Shown: piece by piece, positions 7,319 through 16,240 of the stretch | Numbering within the stretch: the stretch's first letter is position 1 | How the letters are laid out: the number at the start of each line of letters is the position of its first letter | NCBI GenBank assembly: GCA_023665905.1 | Contig: JAMPDA010000013.1 | Span: 1-49,292, forward strand | Source: Roseburia sp. | Lineage (GTDB): Bacteria > Bacillota > Clostridia > Christensenellales > Pumilibacteraceae | DNA: 49,292 nucleotides | Direction: 5' to 3' | Program-made: the position numbers and the translations under genes | Notes under the pieces: generated by a model | Seen by the model: the letters and a program-made list of their open reading frames with translations, nothing else | What the model was told of the DNA's origin: nothing | The model's database searches: none

Positions 7319-9415
7319 TCACCTCCCATACAGCGAGTTTATGAAATAGCTGTTTTGGCTCTTTAATTCTTCGACGCTCGCCTTTTCCGTTTGGTATTCC
7401 AAGTAATCATCCAGCCCGACGTTTGTCCTACTCGCCAAATCATTGAAATAATCGCTGAAACAGTCGGTCGAAAACCTTTTACCGTAAATCTTTGCGTTCA
7501 TTAGGTAATACTTCTTTTTGTCCGCTTTACCGTCCATTGTGCCGCGCTCGGTTTCGACGTTCAGCACACAATATCCGTATCTGTTGTAATTCCTTACGTT
7601 CCTGTTCCACACCCACGCGACGAGCTTTTTGTACAAGTAAATGAACAGCGTATTATCTCCGCGTCTGTATCTGAAATCCGTATATGTAGCTATGAACTTA
7701 TTGAACAGCCATTCGGACAGCATATCTTGTAATGTATAGAACGGCAATGTAATACCTATTTCGCTTGAATCGACGATTTGGATAATATCGCAGAGATCTC
7801 TCGCATCCGCACCCCAGCTTTCCGGTCGTTGCTCGTCCGTGAATACCTTTATGAACGGAAAGTTATCTACCGTTGCGCTATGCCTACACATCTTGAGCCA
7901 GCTATTAAACAAATCGTTCTTTTGGTTGGTTTCGTCGGTACTGCGCTTTACTTCTCTTAATTCAAGGTTATTACCCCGTTCCTTGCCTATCTCGGAAATG
8001 GTGACTACACCGAACTCAAAGCTGCCGGCGCGTATATTGTTTTCTATTACTTTCTTGCCGAGCCTTAATATGTCGAAATCTAAAATGTGCGAGTGTCGGC
8101 TGTTCTTAATATCTCGTTGCACAAAGAAGTCCATAAGCCATAACGGAAGATTGCCTAGGTCGCTCTTTACATTGCTTGTGCGTATGGAATAGTTAGATAC
8201 GATTAGACTGCTTGAAATAACATAGATAAAATAGCTTAAAGCGTAAGTTTCCAATACGTCAAACAGCTCACTTATGTACAGACCGTTATCATAGCCGTTG
8301 CCGTACTTACAAATATTGTAACCGTATAACTGCCACTGCACATTGCCGTGATTGTTAAAGCGTTGTCGTTTTAACTGCACCCACTTCTTGACCGTTGCGA
8401 GATTGTACACCACGCCGTAAGCCATACAGTGCAGTAGTTCCTGTTCAAAGCATATCCACGGGAAATACGGAAATTTAAGGTCGGACTTTTGAAGTATCTC
8501 TAACGCTCGTTGTCTAAACATTACTTCTTGACTTAACGTCATGTCGGTTATCATGGTCGTTTTCTTCTTTCCCATACTTCCGCAGGTGATCGACACAATA
8601 GGCAGTGCGTTTATAAACCCGCAGTTCCGAGCTTCGTAGTGCCTAAGTCTTGCAAGGGCTATTTTCCGTCGCCAGCGGTTGAACAGCCATAGGATTAGAA
8701 TTATTATCCCCCATACGTTAAAGACTGTTAGGAATGTAGTCAAATCCATAAACAGCTTGCGTATTTGAGAGAATATTGTACTCACGTCAATGCTTATTGC
8801 AAAGTAGAAATAGAACGCAAAGAACTCGATTAGGATAGTGACTAAATTTAAGTGTAAAGCTATTACAGCAAGCCAAATTCTTATTATCCATCTGTGCCTA
8901 CGCAAGAAACGGAAGTAACCGCTTATAGCGTTGTATGTCGGTTGGTAGATTACCCTACTTGCGAGCTTAAACGCTTTTAACGGTATAGTATCTTTATTAT
9001 GGTGCGTATTGCATCTGCCGTACATAAAGCGGATCAAGAGTATGAGTAGTAATATGCACGGCAGAATTATGAGCAACGCCATAGTTATGAAGTGCGCAGT
9101 AGACAGTCCCCAATTACGGAAGTTGTCCGCCGAGAAGAACACGTCGAAGTACGCCCTAGCGCTTATGCCGGCTTCGGTGGGCGTTGACGGTATTTCGGGG
9201 TTGTCCGGTATTATGCCGGAATAGTTTGTAACCGTAGGGTTTATGTCGGATTGTATACCGAACAGTTGCGTAAAGTAAAACGCTATCGACGTACCGAAAT
9301 CCTTAAAGCTCTCGAACAATCGCAAATACGAATTAGTAAACACGAATATTCCGAGAAGTATAAGGACGAGAGAAACAACAACCGTTACGCTTATGTAAAT
9401 TATTCGTCTACGCAT
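7319..9415 (-). CDS. Membrane-anchored Zot/FtsK-HerA-like ATPase, candidate ssDNA-particle assembly or DNA-translocation motor
   Basis: The 698-residue protein has an N-terminal membrane domain (spans at about 5-27, 108-131, 180-205 and 230-246) and a cytoplasmic C-terminal domain. A Walker A-like loop 'CGSMGKKKTTM' (278-288) deviates from GxxGxGKT by Lys for the last Gly. A hydrophobic strand ending in acid, 'FGVVTISEIGKE' (468-479), suits Walker B. 'CRHSATVDNF..IKVFTDEQRP...DARDL' (510-541) resembles the RH and 'tQ' sensor region of Zot/pI proteins. Zot/pI exports filamentous phages, but there the ATPase precedes the membrane span; here the order is reversed, as in VirD4-type coupling proteins. 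It overlaps the 32-aa gene by 8 bases and is coupled to rep. Family placement is inference. Confidence 0.6.
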   Translation of the reverse strand: MRRRIIYISVTVVVSLVLILLGIFVFTNSYLRLFESFKDFGTSIAFYFTQLFGIQSDINPTVTNYSGIIPDNPEIPSTPTEAGISARAYFDVFFSADNFRNWGLSTAHFITMALLIILPCILLLILLIRFMYGRCNTHHNKDTIPLKAFKLASRVIYQPTYNAISGYFRFLRRHRWIIRIWLAVIALHLNLVTILIEFFAFYFYFAISIDVSTIFSQIRKLFMDLTTFLTVFNVWGIIILILWLFNRWRRKIALARLRHYEARNCGFINALPIVSITCGSMGKKKTTMITDMTLSQEVMFRQRALEILQKSDLKFPYFPWICFEQELLHCMAYGVVYNLATVKKWVQLKRQRFNNHGNVQWQLYGYNICKYGNGYDNGLYISELFDVLETYALSYFIYVISSSLIVSNYSIRTSNVKSDLGNLPLWLMDFFVQRDIKNSRHSHILDFDILRLGKKVIENNIRAGSFEFGVVTISEIGKERGNNLELREVKRSTDETNQKNDLFNSWLKMCRHSATVDNFPFIKVFTDEQRPESWGADARDLCDIIQIVDSSEIGITLPFYTLQDMLSEWLFNKFIATYTDFRYRRGDNTLFIYLYKKLVAWVWNRNVRNYNRYGYCVLNVETERGTMDGKADKKKYYLMNAKIYGKRFSTDCFSDYFNDLASRTNVGLDDYLEYQTEKASVEELKSQNSYFINSLYGR

Positions 9416-9506
9416 TGAGCTGTCCTCCCGTGTAGATACAGTAGCTTACAAGTAGAGCGACGGCAATCAACACCGTCACCGCTATTATTCTTTTGAGTAG
9501 TTTCAT
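9408..9506 (-). CDS. 32-residue single-span membrane peptide
   Basis: Short gene: AAGGAG lies 6 bases before the ATG, and the stop overlaps the ATPase start (ATGCGTAG). The product starts 'MKLLKR', continues with about 17 hydrophobic residues (Ile/Val/Ala/Leu-rich) and ends 'YTGGQLNA'. Basic N-terminus followed by a span predicts an N-in membrane peptide without a cleavage site. Position directly before a Zot-like ATPase suggests a structural or assembly role, similar in size to minor coat proteins pVII and pIX of filamentous phages; a major coat protein is less likely because the acidic and basic flanks typical of those are missing. Confidence 0.6.
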   Translation of the reverse strand: MKLLKRIIAVTVLIAVALLVSYCIYTGGQLNA

Positions 9507-9544
9507 GCGATTCTCCTTGAAATGTTGTTTTATATGTTTTACCC

Positions 9545-9573
9545 TTGCCTTTTAGCGTTGGGTATGATATAAT
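9545..9573 (+). promoter_or_regulatory. Extended -10 promoter of dinD, predicting a leaderless mRNA
   Basis: TTGCCT, 17-base spacer, TATAAT with TGA directly before the -10. Only 6 bases separate the -10 from the ATG at 9580, so transcription should start at or next to the start codon. No ribosome binding site is present and no GAAC-type LexA box was seen. Confidence 0.65.
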
Positions 9574-9579
9574 TGTCGT

Positions 9580-10422
9580 ATGAACGAATTAACGCCCATA
9601 CAAAAGAAATTATTTGACGATATTAAGCATATCGACGACAACGGGCATGAATATTGGTTTGCCCGTGAACTTCAAACGCTTTTACAGTATGCCAAGTGGG
9701 AAAACTTCCACAAGGTCATTAAAACCGCGCAAATCGCTTGCAAAATAAGTCAGCAAAGTGTTGAGGATTGTTTTCCTGAGGTCAGGAAGTCAATAATTTC
9801 CGGCAAAGGACGACGCACCGAAATCATTGATTATAAACTAAATCGCTACGCTTGCTACCTAATCGTAATGAACGGCGATCCGCGCAAGGAAGTCATAGCG
9901 CTCGGTCAAACGTACTTCGCGGTCAAGACACGCGAACAGGAAATGGCGGAACTGTACGACCGCCTTACCGAAGACGAAAAACGTTTATTTATCCGCGGCA
10001 GCATAAAGCAAAAGAATATGCTGCTTGCGGAAGCGGCCCACCGCGCAGGTATAATTACTCAACGCGAATACGCTATTTTTCAAGACGCAGGCTATATGGG
10101 CCTTTACGGCGGCATGACTGCGCGTGACATAGCCGAGCACAAAGGGCTTGAGGACGGCGAAGAAATTCTCGACTATATGGGCGGAGAAGAGCTTGCGGCT
10201 AACCTATTTCGCATAACTCAAACCGAAGCCAAAATGCGTCGAGAACATACAGATACACCGGAAAAAGCCAACGCCGCTCACTACAAAATAGGAACTATCG
10301 TCCGCAAAGCCATTGAAGAGGCAGGCGGCACAATGCCCGAAGAACTACCCACGCCCGAAAAAAGCATTAAACAGCTAGAAGCAGAACAGCGCAAACAAAT
10401 CAAGCCGCCAAAAGATGACTGA
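9580..10422 (+). CDS. dinD: DinD-family DNA-damage-inducible protein
   Basis: The 280 residues align along their length with E. coli DinD as I recall it: 'GQTYFAVKTREQEMAE', 'AIFQDAGYMGLYGG', 'LDYMGGEELAANLFRITQTEAKM' and 'GTMPEELPTPEKSIKQLE' near the C terminus. E. coli DinD is SOS-induced and interferes with RecA filaments. It has no signal or membrane segment. The gene is the only plus-strand gene inside the minus-strand phage-like module, with its own promoter and terminator, so it behaves like a cargo gene (moron). The start fits the family but the gene would be leaderless. Whether it still responds to DNA damage cannot be read, since no LexA site was recognised. Confidence 0.9.
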   Translation: MNELTPIQKKLFDDIKHIDDNGHEYWFARELQTLLQYAKWENFHKVIKTAQIACKISQQSVEDCFPEVRKSIISGKGRRTEIIDYKLNRYACYLIVMNGDPRKEVIALGQTYFAVKTREQEMAELYDRLTEDEKRLFIRGSIKQKNMLLAEAAHRAGIITQREYAIFQDAGYMGLYGGMTARDIAEHKGLEDGEEILDYMGGEELAANLFRITQTEAKMRREHTDTPEKANAAHYKIGTIVRKAIEEAGGTMPEELPTPEKSIKQLEAEQRKQIKPPKDD

Positions 10423-10424
10423 TT

Positions 10425-10464
10425 ATTACGCCGACAAAACAATGCGTGTCGGCGTAATTTTTTT
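10425..10464. terminator. Intrinsic terminator between convergent dinD and the 10470-12941 gene
   Basis: Perfect 12-bp stem ATTACGCCGACA (10425-10436) / TGTCGGCGTAAT (10447-10458) with a 10-base loop, followed by six T on the plus strand. It should stop dinD transcription and may also act weakly in the other direction. Confidence 0.9.
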
Positions 10465-10469
10465 ACATA

Positions 10470-12941
10470 TCAAATCGGATAATCGTCATCTTCAAATGAC
10501 GTATATAAGTCCTCGTCAAAGCCGTATTCTTCATAGTACAACTCGGCAAGTTCGGCGTCGCTCATACCGTCGAGATCGGCAAGCGTCAGCTTCTTTTTAT
10601 TCTTTTGTTTCTCTTTCTTGCGCTGCTTACGTTCAGGACACCACGGAAATTCATCGTATTTAACATAATCGGCATAATTACGCTCGGCTTGCTTCCACAT
10701 TTTCTTATCGTGCTTTTGCTCTTGCTTGCGCTTACGTTCCTGTTCCTTTTCTTCGCGCCGACGCTCTTTCTCGCGTTCTCTTAATTCGCGCTTATGATCC
10801 CTTTCGCGTTGTTTTTCTTCGGCTTTACGTTCGCGCTCGCGCTCTTTACGGGCTATCTTGTCGTTATGCTTACGTTCTTTCTCGGCTTCGCGTTCCAGCT
10901 TTTTACGTTCCTTTTCGTCCTTGCGTCGTTGTTTACGCCGTTCTCTACTTGGCTTTGTCGCCGAGTTAATTCCGGAGAATATGGCGGCTATGAGCTTGAA
11001 TGGCAGGAAGATTATTTTAATGAGTATAGTAAGTATTCCGGGCGCAAACTTGAGTAAGAGAATGAGTACGAGTATGCCGAGAAGTATTGCAAGAAGTATT
11101 TTCCACCACGAAAGACCTTTATTATCATCGGTCGTATATACGGGATGATCTGCGTCGGCGGCTATATCCATAGGTGACATTATGACGGGGATTTTGGTTA
11201 TTACGTTGTCTTTCGTAAACGTGAGGTCTATAATATCGAAATCGAGCTGTACCCACATTTGTGCTATGTAAGCGTTGGTGTCTATTTCCTCGTAGTTGCC
11301 GAACTTACCCCTTGCTATAGCCCAATCTTCTATGAACTTGAGCTCTCGCGCTTCTTGACCGTCGTATATACTTTGGTAATATCTGAACAGATACACCGTT
11401 TCGTTTTTGGAGTTCGATTCAATAACGTAATCTCTCAATTCGTCGTAGTCGCTCGCATCCACATAGAACTTGTCCTCGAATATATCTTTATTGTAGGTAT
11501 CGAAATCCCGTGCCGTTATCTTTTGTATAGCCGACACGTTATACGAACTGCTGCCCGTTACTGTCGGCTTGCTCGGTCCGAACAGCCAGCTCCACCAATA
11601 TGTAGTAGTCGTTACGTCGGACAGCTTGAACGTGTCGTTCGCCGTAATATTGACTTCGGTGAAGCTATCGTCAACGTGATCGAATAGGTCTTTACTGAAA
11701 CGGTTATTTACAAGACCGCTACCTGCACCGTATTTTTCGGTGTACGTTTCGAACCAGCCCTTTGCGCCCGTCTTTTCGTCGCCGACTAATTTCTCTGACG
11801 GAAGAACGTAATTATCCGCGTTACCGTTATCCGCATAGAACAGATAGCGTAGATCGTAGATTATTCGGTCGTAACACTGCGTACACTTGCCGCTGTCATT
11901 TGAAGTCCAAACATTATACGCAAGCGTGCCGTAATGCCCGTGTCCGTAATAGGTCATATCCGAGTCGGTGACTAACGCGTAATTGAGCGTCTTATTTTCG
12001 GGGTAGCTCTCCGAGCTTCCTGCGTCCTGATGCTTCGCTATATACGGCTCTATTGCGTTATATACGGTCTTGTTGCCCGTAACGATCATAGGCGCGGTTT
12101 GGGCGTTCAACCAAGTGGCGTGTACGCCCGTCATCTCGCCGTACTCGTTGACTATTGCGTTCGGTACGGAAAAGTAAACGCTGTGCAGTGTATCTCTGCT
12201 ATGCAAATCGTCGTGCGTTCCGTCCGGTCGCCAGAACGTAGAACGGACGTCGAGAGATAGGTATTTGTCGAAACCGTCAACGGTGCAAGACAATGTATCG
12301 CTTTCGGCTAATTCACTACCGTACCCGACGGCAAAGCCTTTGTATGTGTATGTCTGCGCGCAGCCGTGCTCGGTTACTTTATTCTTTACGGATAGTTCAA
12401 TACCGCTTACTTTGTAAACCCTTTCGTCGGGACTGACTGCCTTTAATATCTCGTTACGTTCGGCTGTACTTAATACTATCTTGAACTTATAAAACCGTCC
12501 TTCTATTCCGGCGTCGGTGGAATAATTAAGAAATTGCAACTTGTATTTACTGTAACCCATTTTATTGCCGTAGGTAAGCTGTATTTTGTTCCTATCCGTG
12601 TTCGTGTCTATTGCTACGTCCTGCGGATTGTACACATAGACGTAAAGCCCGTAATCCGACTGCTTGTCCGCATAATAAGAGTAACAGAACTCGACGAAAG
12701 TTATTATCTGCGGTTTAGCTGTTTCGCTGTGCGGAAAGTCGGCTATGTCGAAAGGCTTGCCTGCTATTGTGCTGTCTTTGAGATTGCTCATTACGTTTGT
12801 CTGCTCATATGTAGACTGTACGTCGTCGCTTTCGGCATAGGCGGTTGAAATGTTAATATTCCAACCGCCTATTACCGTTGCCAAAACGACGCAAACAACG
12901 AGGAGTATGTATATTAAATTATTGTACTGTCGTTTTTCCAT
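10470..12941 (-). CDS. Large surface protein: signal sequence, ~570-residue ectodomain, membrane anchor, charged cytoplasmic helix
   Basis: I do not recognise the ectodomain. A basic start plus hydrophobic core and 'STAYA' predict cleavage near residue 36. The ectodomain is Tyr/Asp/Thr-rich and beta-like. Near residue 610 comes 'WWKILLAILLGILVLILLLKF' (span), then a second hydrophobic or amphipathic stretch to about 656. Residues about 662-748 are a nearly uninterrupted Lys/Arg/Glu run, probably a long single helix in the cytoplasm, followed by an acidic tail. In a filamentous-phage-like module it is the best candidate for the adsorption or cap protein (pIII position), though the cytoplasmic helix is atypical. 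The ATG at 12941 follows AGGCGG; GTG 12947 is the alternative. Confidence 0.7.
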   Translation of the reverse strand: MEKRQYNNLIYILLVVCVVLATVIGGWNINISTAYAESDDVQSTYEQTNVMSNLKDSTIAGKPFDIADFPHSETAKPQIITFVEFCYSYYADKQSDYGLYVYVYNPQDVAIDTNTDRNKIQLTYGNKMGYSKYKLQFLNYSTDAGIEGRFYKFKIVLSTAERNEILKAVSPDERVYKVSGIELSVKNKVTEHGCAQTYTYKGFAVGYGSELAESDTLSCTVDGFDKYLSLDVRSTFWRPDGTHDDLHSRDTLHSVYFSVPNAIVNEYGEMTGVHATWLNAQTAPMIVTGNKTVYNAIEPYIAKHQDAGSSESYPENKTLNYALVTDSDMTYYGHGHYGTLAYNVWTSNDSGKCTQCYDRIIYDLRYLFYADNGNADNYVLPSEKLVGDEKTGAKGWFETYTEKYGAGSGLVNNRFSKDLFDHVDDSFTEVNITANDTFKLSDVTTTTYWWSWLFGPSKPTVTGSSSYNVSAIQKITARDFDTYNKDIFEDKFYVDASDYDELRDYVIESNSKNETVYLFRYYQSIYDGQEARELKFIEDWAIARGKFGNYEEIDTNAYIAQMWVQLDFDIIDLTFTKDNVITKIPVIMSPMDIAADADHPVYTTDDNKGLSWWKILLAILLGILVLILLLKFAPGILTILIKIIFLPFKLIAAIFSGINSATKPSRERRKQRRKDEKERKKLEREAEKERKHNDKIARKERERERKAEEKQRERDHKRELREREKERRREEKEQERKRKQEQKHDKKMWKQAERNYADYVKYDEFPWCPERKQRKKEKQKNKKKLTLADLDGMSDAELAELYYEEYGFDEDLYTSFEDDDYPI

Positions 12942-12950
12942 AGCCACCGC

Positions 12951-13535
12951 CTAAAACACAATGGAAGTCTTATCGAAGACGACGCTCGTCACTTTTGCGC
13001 CGGGGATACCGAAAAGGATATTGTACGTAACGCTTCCGCTATACGACGAGATAACGAGCTTGAACGGATACGGATTGTTTTGCATTGCGGACTTGTCTAT
13101 CTCGACTGTTTTGCCGGGATACTGCGTCGCAATTACCGACTGAATGTTCATATTTTCCGTAACGGTGAACTCGAAGTATGTCGGCTGTTTTGTCAGATTG
13201 AAAGCCGTAGATAGGTCGCTTATTTTGGAGTACTTATATACTTTTTCGTCAACGGTGTACTCGAAGTCTTTGTCGGTATTCGGGACTATCTTTACCGTGT
13301 AATCTTTCGGCTCGGCGTCGTCGGTATCGAAAGTGTATTTTACGTCGTATCTGTACGTGCCGTTTTCGTAAGTCATTTTGTTCTCGCCCGTAAGTATTTG
13401 CTCGCCGTCGTACTCTATATAGAACGTCTTGAAATCCTCGTTAAAGCCGTTGGTGTATTTGTAGATCACGACTACTGCGCCGGCTATTAAACCGAGCAAC
13501 ACGACCATTATTATAAAGCTGAAAAATCCTTTCAT
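12951..13535 (-). CDS. Single-span membrane protein with beta-rich ectodomain, 194 aa
   Basis: Unrecognised. 'FFSFIIMVVLLGLIAGAVVVIYKY' (about 3-26) is an N-terminal span or uncleaved signal anchor; the rest should be outside the cell. The ectodomain has repeated amphipathic strands ('YTVKIVPNTDKDFEYTV', 'VTYNILFGIPGAKVTSVVF'). GGGGGTG precedes the ATG at 13535, and GTG at 13541 is an alternative. It lies 4 bases after the upstream gene and 9 bases before the downstream one, so all four envelope genes probably form one transcript. A structural or export-machine component is the likely role, from context only. Confidence 0.7.
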   Translation of the reverse strand: MKGFFSFIIMVVLLGLIAGAVVVIYKYTNGFNEDFKTFYIEYDGEQILTGENKMTYENGTYRYDVKYTFDTDDAEPKDYTVKIVPNTDKDFEYTVDEKVYKYSKISDLSTAFNLTKQPTYFEFTVTENMNIQSVIATQYPGKTVEIDKSAMQNNPYPFKLVISSYSGSVTYNILFGIPGAKVTSVVFDKTSIVF

Positions 13536-13545
13536 TGTCACCCCC

Positions 13546-14553
13546 CTATACCGTAAATAGTTCGGGCGAGGCGTAGACGAGATATTCTTTCTCGAAACTT
13601 ATCTCACGCCCAAAGCACTCTACCGAGAAATAGAAGTACGGTATGTCCGTATTGTCCTTTATCACCGAAATTCCGCTTCGCCATTCGTTCGCGTCGTTTG
13701 ATTCATATACATAGTAGAACACGCGAATAATATCTTCCGGATCTTCGGTCAAGCAGTTATAATCTGTAGCGAATATATAATCGCCGGGTTCTATGCTCGT
13801 AGGGTAGCCAAGCTCTATATTATGAAAACTGTTGACAAAGTGTTTGCCCGTGACGGTTTTGAGCTTATTATACATATCTTCCGTACCTTTAAGGAAAAAC
13901 CGTATGTCGAACTCGTCCATCTCGCCGATGGTATAGTCGGTATATTCGATCGTCAAGCGCGGCATATCTATATAATGCGTGTCCGACGGCATAACGATCT
14001 TACTGTCCGTTTCGTCGAACCTTAACGTGCCGATCTTTCGCTTGCTTGCGTCCAGTCGATCCCATTCCACATAGGTATCCAATATCTGCTTGACGAAATC
14101 TACCGTACACTCCGACTTTGCTTTTTCGTTATTGCGGCTCGTCGCGGTTATCTTTATTTGCTCGCCGAACGGTTTGAGGCATCTGACCGTTGCGTTCACA
14201 CTGCCTTCCGACGTCGGTGTAACGGAAACATAGTCGCTTGCGGTCTTGCCCGTTGCCCACGTCGAGCTTGCATTGACAAACTCGACCGACCAATTAAGAT
14301 ACTGATCGCCTGCGACTTCGGGGTAGACCGTCGCGGTTAAATTGACTGTGCTGTCGCTTTCGTTCGCAGACAGCGACGCCGCGCTCCTAAACGCCATCGT
14401 TTGCGGCATACCCGTCCGGTCTTGCGTTATGTTTTCCTTTTCGTCGGGACAGTACACAAACACAAGGATAGCCGTTACGGTAGCGATTATTATTAGGGCT
14501 ATTAAGATTATTAGCCATCTTACAAACCGCTTTTCTTCGGTGTTATCTTCCAT
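13546..14553 (-). CDS. Membrane-anchored protein with Ig-like domain, paralogue of the 14565-16196 product
   Basis: Residues 12-34 form an N-terminal membrane anchor. Residues about 49-156 form a domain shared with the upstream gene product: it starts 'MPQTMAF', continues with 'NLTATVYPE...LNWSVEF' and contains 'CLKPFGEQI', a bacterial Ig-like (BIG) pattern. The last 170 residues are beta-rich and unrecognised. Ig-like domains on phage and cell-surface proteins usually mediate adhesion. The start codon follows AAGGGGGTAAGCA. The shared domain points to duplication within the module. Confidence 0.7.
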   Translation of the reverse strand: MEDNTEEKRFVRWLIILIALIIIATVTAILVFVYCPDEKENITQDRTGMPQTMAFRSAASLSANESDSTVNLTATVYPEVAGDQYLNWSVEFVNASSTWATGKTASDYVSVTPTSEGSVNATVRCLKPFGEQIKITATSRNNEKAKSECTVDFVKQILDTYVEWDRLDASKRKIGTLRFDETDSKIVMPSDTHYIDMPRLTIEYTDYTIGEMDEFDIRFFLKGTEDMYNKLKTVTGKHFVNSFHNIELGYPTSIEPGDYIFATDYNCLTEDPEDIIRVFYYVYESNDANEWRSGISVIKDNTDIPYFYFSVECFGREISFEKEYLVYASPELFTV

Positions 14554-14564
14554 TGCTTACCCCC

Positions 14565-16196
14565 TTAAAACGTGACAGCGCCGTTTATCTCGACGCCCTG
14601 TATTTCTTTTGCAAGGTCGAACGCGAAGTATATTGTGTTGTCGCCGCTTACCGTGCCGTCGATTGCAACGACTTCTATGTACGCTACATTACCGTCGAAC
14701 TCATACTCGCCGCTAATGAACTTATTGACGAACTCGTTAGGTAGGTCCATAAGGTTTATTTCGGTATTGAACTCGTCGAGCGTAAGCGTAGCTTCCTTTA
14801 CGGCTAATTGATCGGCAGTGAGTATGGAATTATCTACGGCAAATGCTTTTACGAACTCGCTTGTATAGCCGACTTTAAGCGTGTAAGTTGTGGGCACGCT
14901 TCCGACAGTGCCGAGAGATTGAGAGATATTAAGACCGTTAAGCGCAATTACAGTGTCGGTAACGATATAACTGTTGCCGAACACATACGCCGAGCTATCT
15001 TCACTGTCATTATGCGGAACTATCTTTATTTGGTGCGACTGCTCGTTGGACTTGTCCGAAACGAAAGTTATATCGTACTTACCGGCTTTGTCTATTATGA
15101 GATTGCCGTAGCCGTCGCTGTCTTTATTGACGTGCGCGTAATCTGCCGTTGCACTCCACAATTCCCAGCCGTCGAAGTATTTACTCTTGTCGCCTTTAAC
15201 GACTTTTATTTCGTCGTCAGCGTTGAGCATTACCGTCGCTTTGAATTGCGACCAGCCGTTATCTGTGTCGGAAACTTGTATAAGCTCGTTATTTACATTT
15301 ACGTCCCATTCGGCAAAAGAGCCCGTAACGTAATATGCCGTAGCGGATACTTCACCGTTAGGCTGTTGCTCGGAAAGATAGGACAGCGATTCGAAAGTGT
15401 TACGCTTCATATAATCCACCGTTGTATTAGCTGACTTGCTGTTGTTCTTACTGTCCGTTACGGTTATGCCGAGATCTATCTGTTCGCCGAACGGCTGCAA
15501 GCATTCGAGTGTTGCGTTCAATCCGTTTGACGAGATAGTTAGATATTCCGCTATGTCTTTATCTTTCGCCCAATCACTTTGTGCGTTGTTCCAAGAAACA
15601 TTCCATTCCGCGCTCTTTACATTCACGCCGTCGGGCGTTACCGTCGCGTTTACATTGACGGTAGCGTTTTCGGAAGTTCGTGCCGAGCGAAGAAAAGTCA
15701 TTCTTTGCGGCATTACCTGTCCGTCGGTAATAGCTCTGCCGTTCTCGTCGATTGCCGTAGCCATTACTTGCTCGGTAGTCATATACACCGTCCAGACACC
15801 CGATTTGTAGTTCTTGAGATAGACGTCGTACTTACCCGTGACGAGAACAAGAACTTTATACAGCGCTTTGTCTTTGTCTGTTAAGTCTATACCCGTACTT
15901 GCAGGATCGGTGTACACGGAAAGCATTTGACCGTCGGCTTTGAAACCTATCTGATCGGCTTTATGCAGCATTACGTTTGTAGCGTAGTACTCATACACGA
16001 GGTTGTCGTCGGGTAGGCTTTCGGCGTTCTTTTGCATTGCCGTATAGCTGCCGTCGTTTAAGATTATCTTTGCGCCCGTTTCGGTGGATTCGGGCTTGTT
16101 GTTCGTGAGGTTTACGAGCGCTACTATGCAACCGGCAAGACCGCCGATAAGTAGCACGAACGCCACGATTATGATTATTGTCTTGGTTTTACTCAT
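14565..16196 (-). CDS. Membrane-anchored surface protein with Ig-like and carbohydrate-binding-like domains
   Basis: Order of parts: membrane anchor 7-29; a beta-sandwich about 41-140 ending 'TGKYDVYLKN'; an Ig-like domain 162-264 starting 'MPQRMTF' and containing 'CLQPFGEQI', shared with the next gene; a second sandwich about 285-395 with 'YYVTGSFAEWDVN', 'DEIKVVKGD' and 'KAGKYDITFV', which resembles starch-binding-type carbohydrate modules; and an unrecognised 150-residue C terminus. AAGGAG precedes the ATG. The likely role is contact with glycans of another cell or an outer shell component, which is inference. It is the first of four consecutive envelope genes. Confidence 0.7.
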   Translation of the reverse strand: MSKTKTIIIIVAFVLLIGGLAGCIVALVNLTNNKPESTETGAKIILNDGSYTAMQKNAESLPDDNLVYEYYATNVMLHKADQIGFKADGQMLSVYTDPASTGIDLTDKDKALYKVLVLVTGKYDVYLKNYKSGVWTVYMTTEQVMATAIDENGRAITDGQVMPQRMTFLRSARTSENATVNVNATVTPDGVNVKSAEWNVSWNNAQSDWAKDKDIAEYLTISSNGLNATLECLQPFGEQIDLGITVTDSKNNSKSANTTVDYMKRNTFESLSYLSEQQPNGEVSATAYYVTGSFAEWDVNVNNELIQVSDTDNGWSQFKATVMLNADDEIKVVKGDKSKYFDGWELWSATADYAHVNKDSDGYGNLIIDKAGKYDITFVSDKSNEQSHQIKIVPHNDSEDSSAYVFGNSYIVTDTVIALNGLNISQSLGTVGSVPTTYTLKVGYTSEFVKAFAVDNSILTADQLAVKEATLTLDEFNTEINLMDLPNEFVNKFISGEYEFDGNVAYIEVVAIDGTVSGDNTIYFAFDLAKEIQGVEINGAVTF

Positions 16197-16240
16197 TTCG
16201 AGATTTCTCCTTTTGAAAATTTATTTTTTGTTAATAGCCA

